Shown in pieces: positions 36,387 through 43,821 of a DNA stretch of 64,000 nucleotides; the stretch's first letter is position 1, and the number at the start of each line of letters is the position of its first letter. The position numbers and the translations under genes are program-made. The DNA comes from Chryseobacterium culicis (GTDB lineage: Bacteria; Bacteroidota; Bacteroidia; Flavobacteriales; Weeksellaceae). The stretch spans positions 682,001 through 746,000 of the forward strand of contig NZ_FNWQ01000002.1 of NCBI RefSeq assembly GCF_900108365.1, given 5' to 3'. Below the pieces are notes generated by a model that saw only the letters and a program-made list of their open reading frames with translations, was not told the DNA's origin and did no database searches.

Positions 36387-36835
36387 TGATAAAAGTATGT
36401 CAGCAAAAATACAAAATTTGATTCCGATACCAACCACTCTGGCATGTTTTACTGTAGGATATGAGAAAATTTGAATCATTTTTTGGCAGTTCCTGCTAAA
36501 GCGTGAATATTTTGATCTTTTTAAACGTCAGTTTTATCAGCCCGAAGAGTTGTTTTTGATCTGAACTAAGAGGTACCACACGCATTAAACAATAATCATT
36601 GATAATCATAAATTAATACGAAAATAATAACTCTAAATTTCACAAATTGAGTTATTATTTTTAACATTTAGTAAATCAATCACATATAAGTGAAAACCAT
36701 ATTTTTATTAAAATACACTTATATTAATGAAATATTAAATAATAAAAACATATAATTAATTTATTCAAAATAATTTGCAATTGTAATATTATTATTCATA
36801 TATTCGTGAAGTAATAATCATATAAAATTATAGTT
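36387..36835. other. Divergent AT-rich regulatory region (no gene seen)
   Basis: This 449-base stretch lies between the start of the XRE/S24 regulator and the glycine-zipper peptide gene. It is strongly AT-rich and no credible ORF was found. It holds the perfect inverted repeat described separately (36621-36661) and presumably the promoters for both flanking genes. No perfect TAnnTTTG element was found close to the peptide start, where ATATTCGTG is the nearest match. Confidence 0.6.
36621..36661. promoter_or_regulatory. Perfect 13-base inverted repeat, candidate operator or attenuator
   Basis: AAAATAATAACTC (36621-36633) and GAGTTATTATTTT (36649-36661) are exact inverted copies. The 15 bases between contain a second small inverted repeat (AATTT-CAC-AAATT). 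On RNA level the whole folds into one long AT hairpin followed by T residues. It lies 175 bases before the peptide gene and 235 bases from the XRE/S24 start, so it may be the operator of that regulator. Confidence 0.5.
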
Positions 36836-37120
36836 ATGAAAAACTTAAAAAAATTAGACAGAAACGAATTAAAAACTATTTCAGGTAACGGATTACTAGA
36901 TCCAATCGGAGGACTTATCGGAGGACTAGGCGGTGTAGTTGGTGGAGTAGTCGGCGGTGTAGGTACTGTTGTTGGCGGTGTTGTCAGCGGGGTAGGTTCT
37001 ACAGTTGGTGGAGTAGTTGGCGGTGTAGGTACCGTTGTTACTAATGCGTTATGCCAGACACAGTGTGTTGTAAATGGTGTAATCCACATCAGATTGCTTG
37101 AATGCGGTTCTACTTGCTAA
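36836..37120 (+). CDS. Glycine-zipper peptide with bacteriocin-like leader (94 residues)
   Basis: The N terminus MKNLKKLDRNELKTISGNG looks like the leader shared by small bacteriocin-like peptides of Chryseobacterium, with a Gly-containing cleavage region around residue 17-20. Residues about 20-68 are almost only Gly and Val, with Ile, Leu, Thr and Ser, in repeated GGVVGGVGTVV units that give many GxxxG contacts. The C terminus has four cysteines (CQTQC and ECGSTC). It is probably exported after leader removal, and it could insert into membranes or self-associate. No immunity or transporter gene is adjacent. A hairpin terminator follows at 37149. Confidence 0.75.
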   Translation: MKNLKKLDRNELKTISGNGLLDPIGGLIGGLGGVVGGVVGGVGTVVGGVVSGVGSTVGGVVGGVGTVVTNALCQTQCVVNGVIHIRLLECGSTC

Positions 37121-37148
37121 TAAGTAAGCATTGACATTAAAAATTACG

Positions 37149-37175
37149 AGGCTGCCTGAAAGGGCAGCTTCTTTC
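37149..37175 (+). terminator. Terminator after the glycine-zipper peptide gene
   Basis: GCTGCC (37151-37156) pairs with GGCAGC (37163-37168) around a 6-base loop, extended by A-T and G-T pairs and followed by TTCTTTCTT. This suggests that the peptide gene is a single-gene transcript. Confidence 0.7.
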
Positions 37176-37652
37176 TTGTAGGGATATGAGATCGTAAACA
37201 GAATTTACATGGTCTGCTATCAAATCTTGTTTTATAGTCATTTTGATTGGTTTCAATTTAAAATTTGCTGTTTCTTTCAATTTTGGTGATTCCATATTCA
37301 CCATTATCGCTCTGAAATTTTACCAGATGTACAAAATTACCCCCGGAATCCTGAACATTTATTAATAAAAAAGTAATCAAATGAAAAAAAAAATCTTTTG
37401 CAAAAAATTTTTTTTTATGGTTTCTTGCTTCTAAATAAATCAAAATTTCAATAAAATTAAGACGAATTATTACATGATAAAACTCATGGGTTAACGTTCT
37501 AAAATAGAACACCTTTCAGTGTCTAAAAATTGTTTTTCTGACCCGAAAAAAAATCTCACCTGTTGTTGAATTGAAGCGGAAATTCCTTTGTACAAAGCAT
37601 TTAACATAATAAAAAAATCACCAGTGCCTTAATTTTGTATTATTTTTTTCTA
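37176..37652. other. AT-rich intergenic stretch, nothing recognised
   Basis: About 480 bases without a convincing gene lie between the glycine-zipper peptide terminator and the promoter of the RiPP precursor. A minus-strand frame at 37258-37512 has poor composition and no start context, and was rejected. Base composition is clearly richer in A and T than in the sulfur operon. Confidence 0.55.
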
Positions 37653-37660
37653 TACTTTTG
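37653..37660 (+). promoter_or_regulatory. -7 promoter element of the RiPP precursor
   Basis: TACTTTTG fits the Bacteroidota TAnnTTTG consensus and lies 25 bases before the precursor ATG. A TTTTG lies about 15 bases upstream, which is closer than the usual spacing of about 19. Confidence 0.6.
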
Positions 37661-37685
37661 AGACTTAATCTTTAACATTTTAACC

Positions 37686-37871
37686 ATGAAAAAAGAAAAT
37701 CAAAATTCTAAGAAATCCCTAGAATCCTTAAAAGGTAAAAAATTAGGCGATTTAAAAACTGTTTATGCAGGTCTACAAAATCTTACGATTCAAGATGCTG
37801 AATTAGGCAACTGTATTACCCTTATTTATAATGGAGGTACAGCTGATGATTCTTCTTGGGACCGTAAGTAA
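37686..37871 (+). CDS. Putative grasp-with-spasm RiPP precursor peptide (61 residues)
   Basis: The small, soluble protein has a Lys-rich leader (SKKSLESLKGKKLGDLKTVY) and a C-terminal part holding one Cys and a cluster of Thr, Asp and Ser (GGTADDSSWDRK). ATP-grasp ligases of RiPP systems join Asp or Glu side chains to Thr, Ser or Lys, and this tail offers such residues. The gene directly precedes the maturase genes and is separated from them by a terminator hairpin, a frequent way to make precursor in excess. It does not carry the microviridin core motif, so it is not an ordinary microviridin. Confidence 0.7.
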   Translation: MKKENQNSKKSLESLKGKKLGDLKTVYAGLQNLTIQDAELGNCITLIYNGGTADDSSWDRK

Positions 37872-37887
37872 TAACAAGTTAAAAATG

Positions 37888-37919
37888 GTCACCTCAATTT
37901 TATTGGGGTGACTTTTTTT
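37888..37919 (+). terminator. Terminator between precursor and maturase genes
   Basis: GTCACCTCAA (37888-37897) pairs with TTGGGGTGAC (37903-37912), ten pairs with one G-T, a 5-base loop, then seven T residues. It probably limits read-through into the maturase genes. Confidence 0.85.
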
Positions 37920-38012
37920 GTCTTTTCTGCAATTCCGTCGGAAAAGTCTTCAGACTGAACAAATCTCAGTACTGATCACGACTTCAACTAGTTTTTTTCA
38001 AATTATTATAGC

Positions 38013-38978
38013 ATGATTTTAATTTTATCTACCCCCAAAGATGATGATACGAATTGGGTGATGGAGCACTTATCGATTCTTGGTGAAAAGTATATAAGAA
38101 TTAATGACTTAGACCTCTTTACCGGAAAAACAAAAATGTATGTTGAATTACAGCCACAACCTAAATTGATTGTAGAAAATTCTTTCTTTGGAAAAGTGGA
38201 TATGTCAGAAATCAAATGCGTTTGGTTTAGAAAATTCGGGTTCTTTAACAGGTATAAAGAGAATATAAAAACCGAAAAAAATATAGAACTTTTGAATTAT
38301 CTGGAGTCTGAGTATATTTCAACATTAAATATTTTCTTTGAATTTCTAAAGGATAAAAAATGGCTTAACCATTATCAAAAATTAGAGTCCATGACTAAAA
38401 TAGGAACTTTAATGGCAGCCCATGAAACAGGAATTAAAATTCCTAAAACATACATTACCAACAATTCTGATGACTTAAACTACAACCAGCCTTATATCAC
38501 AAAATCCATTAACGAAGGATCAGTTATCGGCATTGATGATAAAGCCTTCTTTTTTTTCACTACTCAGTTAAGCGAGAAAAAGATTAAAAGCTATAAGAAT
38601 TTCTTTCCAAGCTTATTTCAGGAAATGATTAACAAAGAATATGAGCTCAGAATTTTCCATCTCAACGGAAAGAATTACAGCATGGCTATTTTTTCTCAGA
38701 ACGACAGTCAGACCAAAACAGATTACAGGCAGGTCAACTATGAAAGTCCCAACAGATATGTGTCTTATAATCTCCCGGATTCTGTAGATAAGAAAATAAC
38801 CGCCCTGATGCAGAAAATAGGCTTGAATACAGGTTCGGTAGATATGATCAAGGCTGATGACGGCGAGTATTATTTTCTGGAAGTGAATCCTTCCGGGCAG
38901 TTTAGAATGACTTCACTGCCATGTAATTATAACCTTCATTATGAAGTTGCACATTGTTTAAAAACCATGAACACATGA
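38013..38978 (+). CDS. gwsG: ATP-grasp peptide maturase, grasp-with-spasm type
   Basis: The 321-residue ATP-grasp ligase belongs to the type found in grasp-with-spasm RiPP clusters. It has the N-terminal MILILSTPKDDDTNWVMEHL region, VWFRKFGFF (near residue 70), the ATP-binding YITKSINEGSVIG, EYELRIFHL and the C-terminal metal and ATP site FLEVNPSGQF. It is expected to form ester or amide crosslinks in the precursor encoded at 37686. Its stop overlaps the next start (ATGA at 38975). Naming rests on the pairing with the SPASM gene at 39147. Confidence 0.88.
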   Translation: MILILSTPKDDDTNWVMEHLSILGEKYIRINDLDLFTGKTKMYVELQPQPKLIVENSFFGKVDMSEIKCVWFRKFGFFNRYKENIKTEKNIELLNYLESEYISTLNIFFEFLKDKKWLNHYQKLESMTKIGTLMAAHETGIKIPKTYITNNSDDLNYNQPYITKSINEGSVIGIDDKAFFFFTTQLSEKKIKSYKNFFPSLFQEMINKEYELRIFHLNGKNYSMAIFSQNDSQTKTDYRQVNYESPNRYVSYNLPDSVDKKITALMQKIGLNTGSVDMIKADDGEYYFLEVNPSGQFRMTSLPCNYNLHYEVAHCLKTMNT

Positions 38979-39175
38979 AAAAAAGCTTAATACAAGAATT
39001 AAAGCATAAGAAAGAATTATTCCCTGTTGTTTTTTCAAATATCTATCCATTTCCGGATACTAAAAAAGCAAGAAGAAATAACCTGAGCAGGCCAGTCACC
39101 ACAGCCATTCATCAATCTGAAATCTACTGTTTAAGACTATACAAAGATGGGATCAATTTATATACAGAACAATAA
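38975..39175 (+). CDS. Small basic protein between gwsG and gwsS (66 residues)
   Basis: The start overlaps the gwsG stop in an ATGA, and the 3' end overlaps the start of the SPASM gene by 29 bases, so it is wedged tightly into the operon and very likely translated. The sequence is basic (KHKKEL, KKARRNNLSRP) with PFPD and a C-terminal YCLRLYKDGINLY. No family is recognised. It could be a leader-binding or scaffold protein for the maturation complex, which is inference from position alone. Confidence 0.68.
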   Translation: MKKSLIQELKHKKELFPVVFSNIYPFPDTKKARRNNLSRPVTTAIHQSEIYCLRLYKDGINLYTEQ

Positions 39176-40145
39176 AGATAAATACATCAACTTTTTTTCC
39201 TGCTGTATATTGGTAAAAGGTTTTGAGAGAAGCGCCATATATGATATTCAGAGGGAAACGATAGAATTCATCCCCAACACCCTGATAGATTTTGTGGAAG
39301 ATATCAGAGGAAGAAAGGTAAGCGATGTTCTTGAAGAATATAACGGACATAAAATAGCAAAGGAATATTTACATTTTCTGGAGAAAAAAGAATTTATTTT
39401 TTATTCCAGCAATGCATCTTTTCCCGAGCTGTCTGATATAAGTACCAATGAAGATACATCAGATATTCTTTTTACTACAGTTATTGTATCAGATCATATG
39501 TATGCTAACCTGGACACCGTTGCGAAAAACATTCAGCAGCTGGGCATTAAAAGACTGCACCTGCATTTTGATAGTGATGACTGTATGGAACGGGTCTTGC
39601 GGATATTATCATCTTTGGAATATTCCAGAGTAATTAATTTATCGCTTTCTATGCCCCATCAGAAAATACATAAAAAAGTTTATGATCATAAGCGCATTAC
39701 CTCGATCACCTTGTTTAATGCTCCGAGAAAAAAAACTGTAAAAAGTGACGATATTATCAGAAATTATGTCACATGTAATGATTCCAAATTATTCTTAACC
39801 CGGTTTAACCTTTATGATCTCGCTATAAGCATTAACGCTTATAATGTGGCAAAAAATTATAATTTAGCATTGTTCAAAACCATCTTTATTGACGGTAACG
39901 GAAATATAAAATATAATGTTTCTGATAAAAACAGCTACGGAAATATTTTGGATGATTTTGAAAAGATAAAAACAGACACGGTAAAAAAATTATCAAAACT
40001 ATGGAATATTAAAAGAGATAATATAGAGCCATGTAATGTTTGTGAATTCCGGTATTGCTGCACAACAACATTTGTTCCTGAAAAAAGCAAAAACGGTTAT
40101 ACGGTTAATTGCAATTATAATCCATACACCACAGAATTTAATTAA
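39147..40145 (+). CDS. gwsS: SPASM-domain peptide maturase lacking the radical SAM motif, grasp-with-spasm type
   Basis: The 332-residue protein has a C-terminal SPASM-like region with cysteines in CNVCEFRYCC and a later NCNYNP, suited to an iron-sulfur cluster. The radical SAM motif CxxxCxxC is not present in the N-terminal part, where only FSCCIL occurs, so it is probably not a radical enzyme by itself. Partners are the ATP-grasp ligase and the 66-residue protein. A role in binding or presenting the precursor, or an unknown redox step, is possible. The ATG at 39147 lies inside the upstream gene. Confidence 0.82.
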   Translation: MGSIYIQNNKDKYINFFSCCILVKGFERSAIYDIQRETIEFIPNTLIDFVEDIRGRKVSDVLEEYNGHKIAKEYLHFLEKKEFIFYSSNASFPELSDISTNEDTSDILFTTVIVSDHMYANLDTVAKNIQQLGIKRLHLHFDSDDCMERVLRILSSLEYSRVINLSLSMPHQKIHKKVYDHKRITSITLFNAPRKKTVKSDDIIRNYVTCNDSKLFLTRFNLYDLAISINAYNVAKNYNLALFKTIFIDGNGNIKYNVSDKNSYGNILDDFEKIKTDTVKKLSKLWNIKRDNIEPCNVCEFRYCCTTTFVPEKSKNGYTVNCNYNPYTTEFN

Positions 40146-40157
40146 ATGTAAATCAAT

Positions 40158-40970
40158 ATGTATTATAAAATTTTTAAAAGCTTCAGTTTAGTGCTTATTT
40201 TTCTATCCTGTCCTTTTTATGCTCAGAATTTCAGGATTGATTATCTTCTTACCTACAGGGAAGATGCTCTAAGCCCGGAGAAAACTACCAAAAACATGCT
40301 GCTTTTTGTTCAGGGAAATCAATCAAAATTTTTGGCCGAAAAGCAATATGAGGCAGATTCAATCAGAGCTGCAGGAGTTAAAGGCCCCGCAATAGGGGAT
40401 AATAGTTTTTTGGTGATTAACGAGGAGGAAAATGTAAGCTCTAAATATTACTTTTATTTCCGGGATACCTACAAAGTAAAAGAACTGGTAAAATTAAACT
40501 GGGAACTGAAGCCCGAAACCAAAAAAATAGATACATACCTGTGCAGAAAAGCAGTGCTGCAATATAAAGGAAGAACCTGGGAGGCCTGGTATACTCAGGA
40601 TGTTCCTATACAAGCAGGACCTTACCTCTTCCGAAACCTGCCAGGATTGATTATTGAGATGGAAGATTCTACGGGTTCGTATAAGTTCAGTCTCTATTCT
40701 ATAAAGAAAAGGACAGAAACTTTGGACTTCGAAAATATGTATAAGGGAGCTCTTACCATTCCGCAGAAACAGTTGCAGAAAGTATCTTTAGATTATTATA
40801 ATGATCCTTTAAGAGAGATGAAATCAAGCAATGTACAGGCAAAATTTATAGATGAAAAAGGGAAGGAGGTAAAGCCTGATTTCAGAGAAATGACAAAAAC
40901 CATCCAGTCCCGCCTGAAAAAATACAACAATCCGATAGAGCTTACAGATGCAGTAAAATATCCTGATTAA
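40158..40970 (+). CDS. GLPGLI-family secreted protein linked to the RiPP cluster
   Basis: The 270-residue protein has a signal peptide (SFSLVLIFLSCPFYAQ). The family motif is seen as FRNLPGLIIEM, preceded by the typical AWYTQDVPIQAGPY. GLPGLI proteins are periplasmic or secreted and of unknown function in Bacteroidota. The start lies 12 bases after gwsS, so it belongs to the same operon and may bind, process or export the mature peptide. That role is inferred. A strong terminator follows at 41022. Confidence 0.88.
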   Translation: MYYKIFKSFSLVLIFLSCPFYAQNFRIDYLLTYREDALSPEKTTKNMLLFVQGNQSKFLAEKQYEADSIRAAGVKGPAIGDNSFLVINEEENVSSKYYFYFRDTYKVKELVKLNWELKPETKKIDTYLCRKAVLQYKGRTWEAWYTQDVPIQAGPYLFRNLPGLIIEMEDSTGSYKFSLYSIKKRTETLDFENMYKGALTIPQKQLQKVSLDYYNDPLREMKSSNVQAKFIDEKGKEVKPDFREMTKTIQSRLKKYNNPIELTDAVKYPD

Positions 40971-41021
40971 TGGATTTTGAAACAAGGTGAGTTTATAATA
41001 TAATATTAATGTAATAGTTCA

Positions 41022-41048
41022 GCCGCTCCGGAAGGAGCGGCATTTTTA
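41022..41048 (+). terminator. Terminator closing the RiPP operon
   Basis: GCCGCTCC (41022-41029) pairs exactly with GGAGCGGC (41034-41041) around GGAA, followed by a T-rich stretch from 41044. It separates the GLPGLI gene from the TonB receptor transcript. Confidence 0.88.
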
Positions 41049-41130
41049 TGCGCCGAAGAAAAAATATATGTTAAAAACAATACGTACTAGTATTCAGTGA
41101 TTTATACTTTAATATCAATTTTTCAGAAAA

Positions 41131-41179
41131 ACCATTAAAGCAACTTTGTTGCATTAATGGTTTTAATTATCTAGCTTTG
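41131..41179 (+). promoter_or_regulatory. Candidate Zur operator and promoter of the ZnuD-like receptor
   Basis: The core GCAACTTTGTTGC (41140-41152) is the reverse complement of the site at 21128. It extends to a 31-base palindrome (41131-41161) whose 14-base arms, ACCATTAAAGCAAC and GTTGCATTAATGGT, differ at one position. A -7 element TAGCTTTG lies at 41172-41179, with TTG about 20 bases upstream inside the operator. Binding would block the promoter. This is the strongest copy of the site in the window. Confidence 0.8.
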
Positions 41180-41196
41180 CCGGATCATTAAAGTAT

Positions 41197-43587
41197 ATGC
41201 ACATGAAAAAGGCCGTTTATTTTTTAATGGGAAGTACAATGGTGTATTGCCCATCCATTCTGAAGGCGCAGAAACTTAACCCCGGAAAAAAAGTCGTAAA
41301 GGATATAGAATCTGTTGAGATACAGGGAAAGACGAATTACAGTTCTGTTAATATCTCAAGAAAAAAGCTTGATTTCATTCAATCCAACACCTTAGGAGAG
41401 ACATTAAGTAAAATTCCGGGAATTCAAAATTCGGGATATGGGCCCCATTCCGGAGCTCCCGTGATCCGGAGTCTGAGTGGAAACCGCGTAAAAATACTGG
41501 AAAACGGAACCTCCGTCAATGATCTTTCGGGAATAAGTCCGGATTTTAATACGGATATAGAAATGAACAATGTCCAAAGCATTACCCTGTACAAAAATTC
41601 AGCATCGGTTTTATATGGGGGTAAAGCTATTGGCGGAGCCATTGATATTGAAACCGACTACATTGCAAAACAGGTACCGGATAAAAGGATTAATTTCAAA
41701 GGACTTCTTGAAGGTGGAACCAATAGCGGGCAGAGGCAGGCATTTTCTGCCAAAGGAACTATCGCTAAAAACTGGGTTTGGACTGTAGGAGCAGGCAATC
41801 AGAAGCAGGAAATGATAAGAATTCCGGGACAGTCTAAGGACAGCAGATGTTACAATCCTGATATGGTGGGTTTCAACAGCATTTTGCAGTCTTTGTGCCA
41901 GGTAGAGGTAGATTCCAGACGCATCCTGAACAAAAGTCTTTTCCCTTACATCAGCCAGTTTGCTAAGGATCATATGATAGAGTACGAACTTTCTGAAGAT
42001 GATCTTTACACATTCAGCCCTACATATTATAATCCTGCAGACGGTAAAAACTATCCCAACCCAAAAAATGACCTGTACATTCCCGGTCAGGATCCTTCAA
42101 AAGACCGTTATAAAAGTGAAGTAAACGGGATCCGGGATTATGTGGCAACTAAAGACGGAATTATCCCCAATAGTCATTCCGAAAGCAATTCATTCTACGC
42201 AGGCACAAGCTATATTGGCAAATCTTTTTATGCAGGAGGAGCATATCAGAACTCTTACTCCTATTTCGGAGTACCGGGATATGCAATTGCTAAACTTCCC
42301 AAACACACTCATGGAAAACCCCAGCAAAAAATAGAGTATCTTCCTGTTAATATCAGAAGTTTATCCCATAAAGCCATGCTTGAATCGGGGTACAGGTTTT
42401 CCAATTTTCCAATTTCCAGTATTAAGCTGAATTACATGGGAGTATTTTCTAAAAACGCAGAGCTTCTTGACCGTTACAGAGCCAATCAGTTTGAAGTGAA
42501 CCAACACAACGGAAGGCTGGAAATTACACAGCAAAAATTAAAATTCCTCACCGGAACTACGGGGCTCGAAGTACAGTACAGAGCGATGGACGGAACCGGA
42601 GGCCAGAGATATTTACCTAATAATATAAGCCGTGAAATCGGAATATTTACCATGCAGCATCTTGATTTTACCTTCATCCAGCTGGATCTGGGATATAGAA
42701 ATGATCATGTACAGCGCAGGGCGGAAGCAGATCCTCAATACACCAGAAGCCGCGGACTTTCCGGTGGAAAACTTACTGACAGAGACTTTACCCTCCATCA
42801 GTTTCACAGCGCCGCTCAATGGAATATTTTCAAAAAGGGATATCTGAAAGTACAATACAGCCATTCTGAAAGAGCACCGGAAGTAAATGAGCTCTATTCG
42901 GGAAATAATCATTTTGCAATTCTTACTGAAGAAAATGGAGATGACAGACTGGATAAGGAGTCTGCAAATACGGTTGAAATAGGAGGAGGCTTAAATCTGA
43001 AAAATCTTCGGATCTCTGCTAATGTATACCATACTTTTTACAAAAAATATATTTATCTTGCCCACACAGGGCTTTCCAGAGAAGTATTTTTGGTGAAAGA
43101 ATGGCGTTCTGATGATACAGAAATCAACGGAATGGAAGCGGAGGCGGCTTATAAGGCAGATCTGGGAAAAGCAGGAAAGTGGGAGATAGGCGGCTATTAT
43201 GATCTGGTAAGAAATATAAGTGTAGCTGACAGTTCCATCAGAAAATGGAGTGACGGCGATTATATGCCTAATATGCCGACAAGCCGTTTTGGATTCAGTC
43301 TTGAAGGAAATATACAGCACTTCAGCCTGAATGTAAGTTTAGATCATTATTTGCAGCAAAAATATTTGGGAAAAAATATTAACCCGGAACTTCCCATGCC
43401 TGCATTTTCATTGCTGAATATCCGTTTGGCATACAAAGACAGCAGCTTAGGATTTGGCAATCTGGAATATTATATCACAGGAAATAATCTGCTGAACTCT
43501 GAGGCCAGACTGCAAAATTCTCAGTTAAAATTTCTAAGTCCGTTACCTGGAATTACTATTTCAGCCGGAGTGAGGATATCCATATAG
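41197..43587 (+). CDS. TonB-dependent receptor, ZnuD-like (predicted zinc uptake)
   Basis: The 796-residue receptor has a signal peptide, a plug beginning VEIQGKTNYSSVNIS and a barrel ending AGVRISI. The plug segment TLGETLSKIPGIQNSGYG with APVIRSLSGNRVKILENG is similar in pattern to ZnuD, the zinc receptor of Neisseria, and a Cys pair occurs in the loop around residues 220-240. No CarboxypepD_reg domain is present. A strong Zur-type operator covers its promoter, so repression by zinc is expected. The ATG at 41203 is an equally good start. It is not part of the RiPP transcript, given the terminator between them. Confidence 0.85.
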   Translation: MHMKKAVYFLMGSTMVYCPSILKAQKLNPGKKVVKDIESVEIQGKTNYSSVNISRKKLDFIQSNTLGETLSKIPGIQNSGYGPHSGAPVIRSLSGNRVKILENGTSVNDLSGISPDFNTDIEMNNVQSITLYKNSASVLYGGKAIGGAIDIETDYIAKQVPDKRINFKGLLEGGTNSGQRQAFSAKGTIAKNWVWTVGAGNQKQEMIRIPGQSKDSRCYNPDMVGFNSILQSLCQVEVDSRRILNKSLFPYISQFAKDHMIEYELSEDDLYTFSPTYYNPADGKNYPNPKNDLYIPGQDPSKDRYKSEVNGIRDYVATKDGIIPNSHSESNSFYAGTSYIGKSFYAGGAYQNSYSYFGVPGYAIAKLPKHTHGKPQQKIEYLPVNIRSLSHKAMLESGYRFSNFPISSIKLNYMGVFSKNAELLDRYRANQFEVNQHNGRLEITQQKLKFLTGTTGLEVQYRAMDGTGGQRYLPNNISREIGIFTMQHLDFTFIQLDLGYRNDHVQRRAEADPQYTRSRGLSGGKLTDRDFTLHQFHSAAQWNIFKKGYLKVQYSHSERAPEVNELYSGNNHFAILTEENGDDRLDKESANTVEIGGGLNLKNLRISANVYHTFYKKYIYLAHTGLSREVFLVKEWRSDDTEINGMEAEAAYKADLGKAGKWEIGGYYDLVRNISVADSSIRKWSDGDYMPNMPTSRFGFSLEGNIQHFSLNVSLDHYLQQKYLGKNINPELPMPAFSLLNIRLAYKDSSLGFGNLEYYITGNNLLNSEARLQNSQLKFLSPLPGITISAGVRISI

Positions 43588-43609
43588 ATCAATCTTATCA
43601 AAAAAACTG

Positions 43610-43643
43610 CAGCTATTATCACTAATAATAGCTGTTTTTTTTT
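43610..43643 (+). terminator. Terminator after the ZnuD-like receptor
   Basis: CAGCTATTAT (43610-43619) pairs exactly with ATAATAGCTG (43625-43634), loop CACTA, followed by a run of T residues. Confidence 0.88.
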
Positions 43644-43821
43644 GAGCTATTCCGCTATAAAATTATATCAAAAAACATGTAAAAAAAAGTAATAAAAATT
43701 TTAATACGACGTGTTTTGTCGCTGTGCGTCAATATCTTCGTGTTAGAAATAAGATGAGAATCCCGGGAAATTTATTGTCTTACAAAAAACCAATTTAAAC
43801 CTTAAAACAACTTTTTAAACG

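Noticed and set aside
37258..37512. Minus-strand 84-residue frame between the glycine-zipper peptide and the RiPP precursor
   Set aside because: Low-complexity AT-driven composition with many Phe, Lys and Ile, no promoter or recognisable domain, and it lies in a region with no other sign of coding.
37686..37871. Microviridin-type precursor
   Set aside because: The conserved microviridin core (TxKxPSD) is absent, and the partner genes are of the grasp-with-spasm type, so this label was not used.
39147..40145. Radical SAM enzyme
   Set aside because: No CxxxCxxC motif is seen in the N-terminal half. Only the C-terminal SPASM-like cysteines are present.
37653..41161. Joint zinc control of the RiPP genes and the receptor
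   Set aside because: No Zur-type palindrome was found before the precursor, and a strong terminator separates the RiPP operon from the receptor, so co-regulation is not supported by the sequence.
41611..41973. Minus-strand 120-residue frame inside the ZnuD-like receptor gene
   Set aside because: It is antisense to a well-supported receptor, with no start context and no family.
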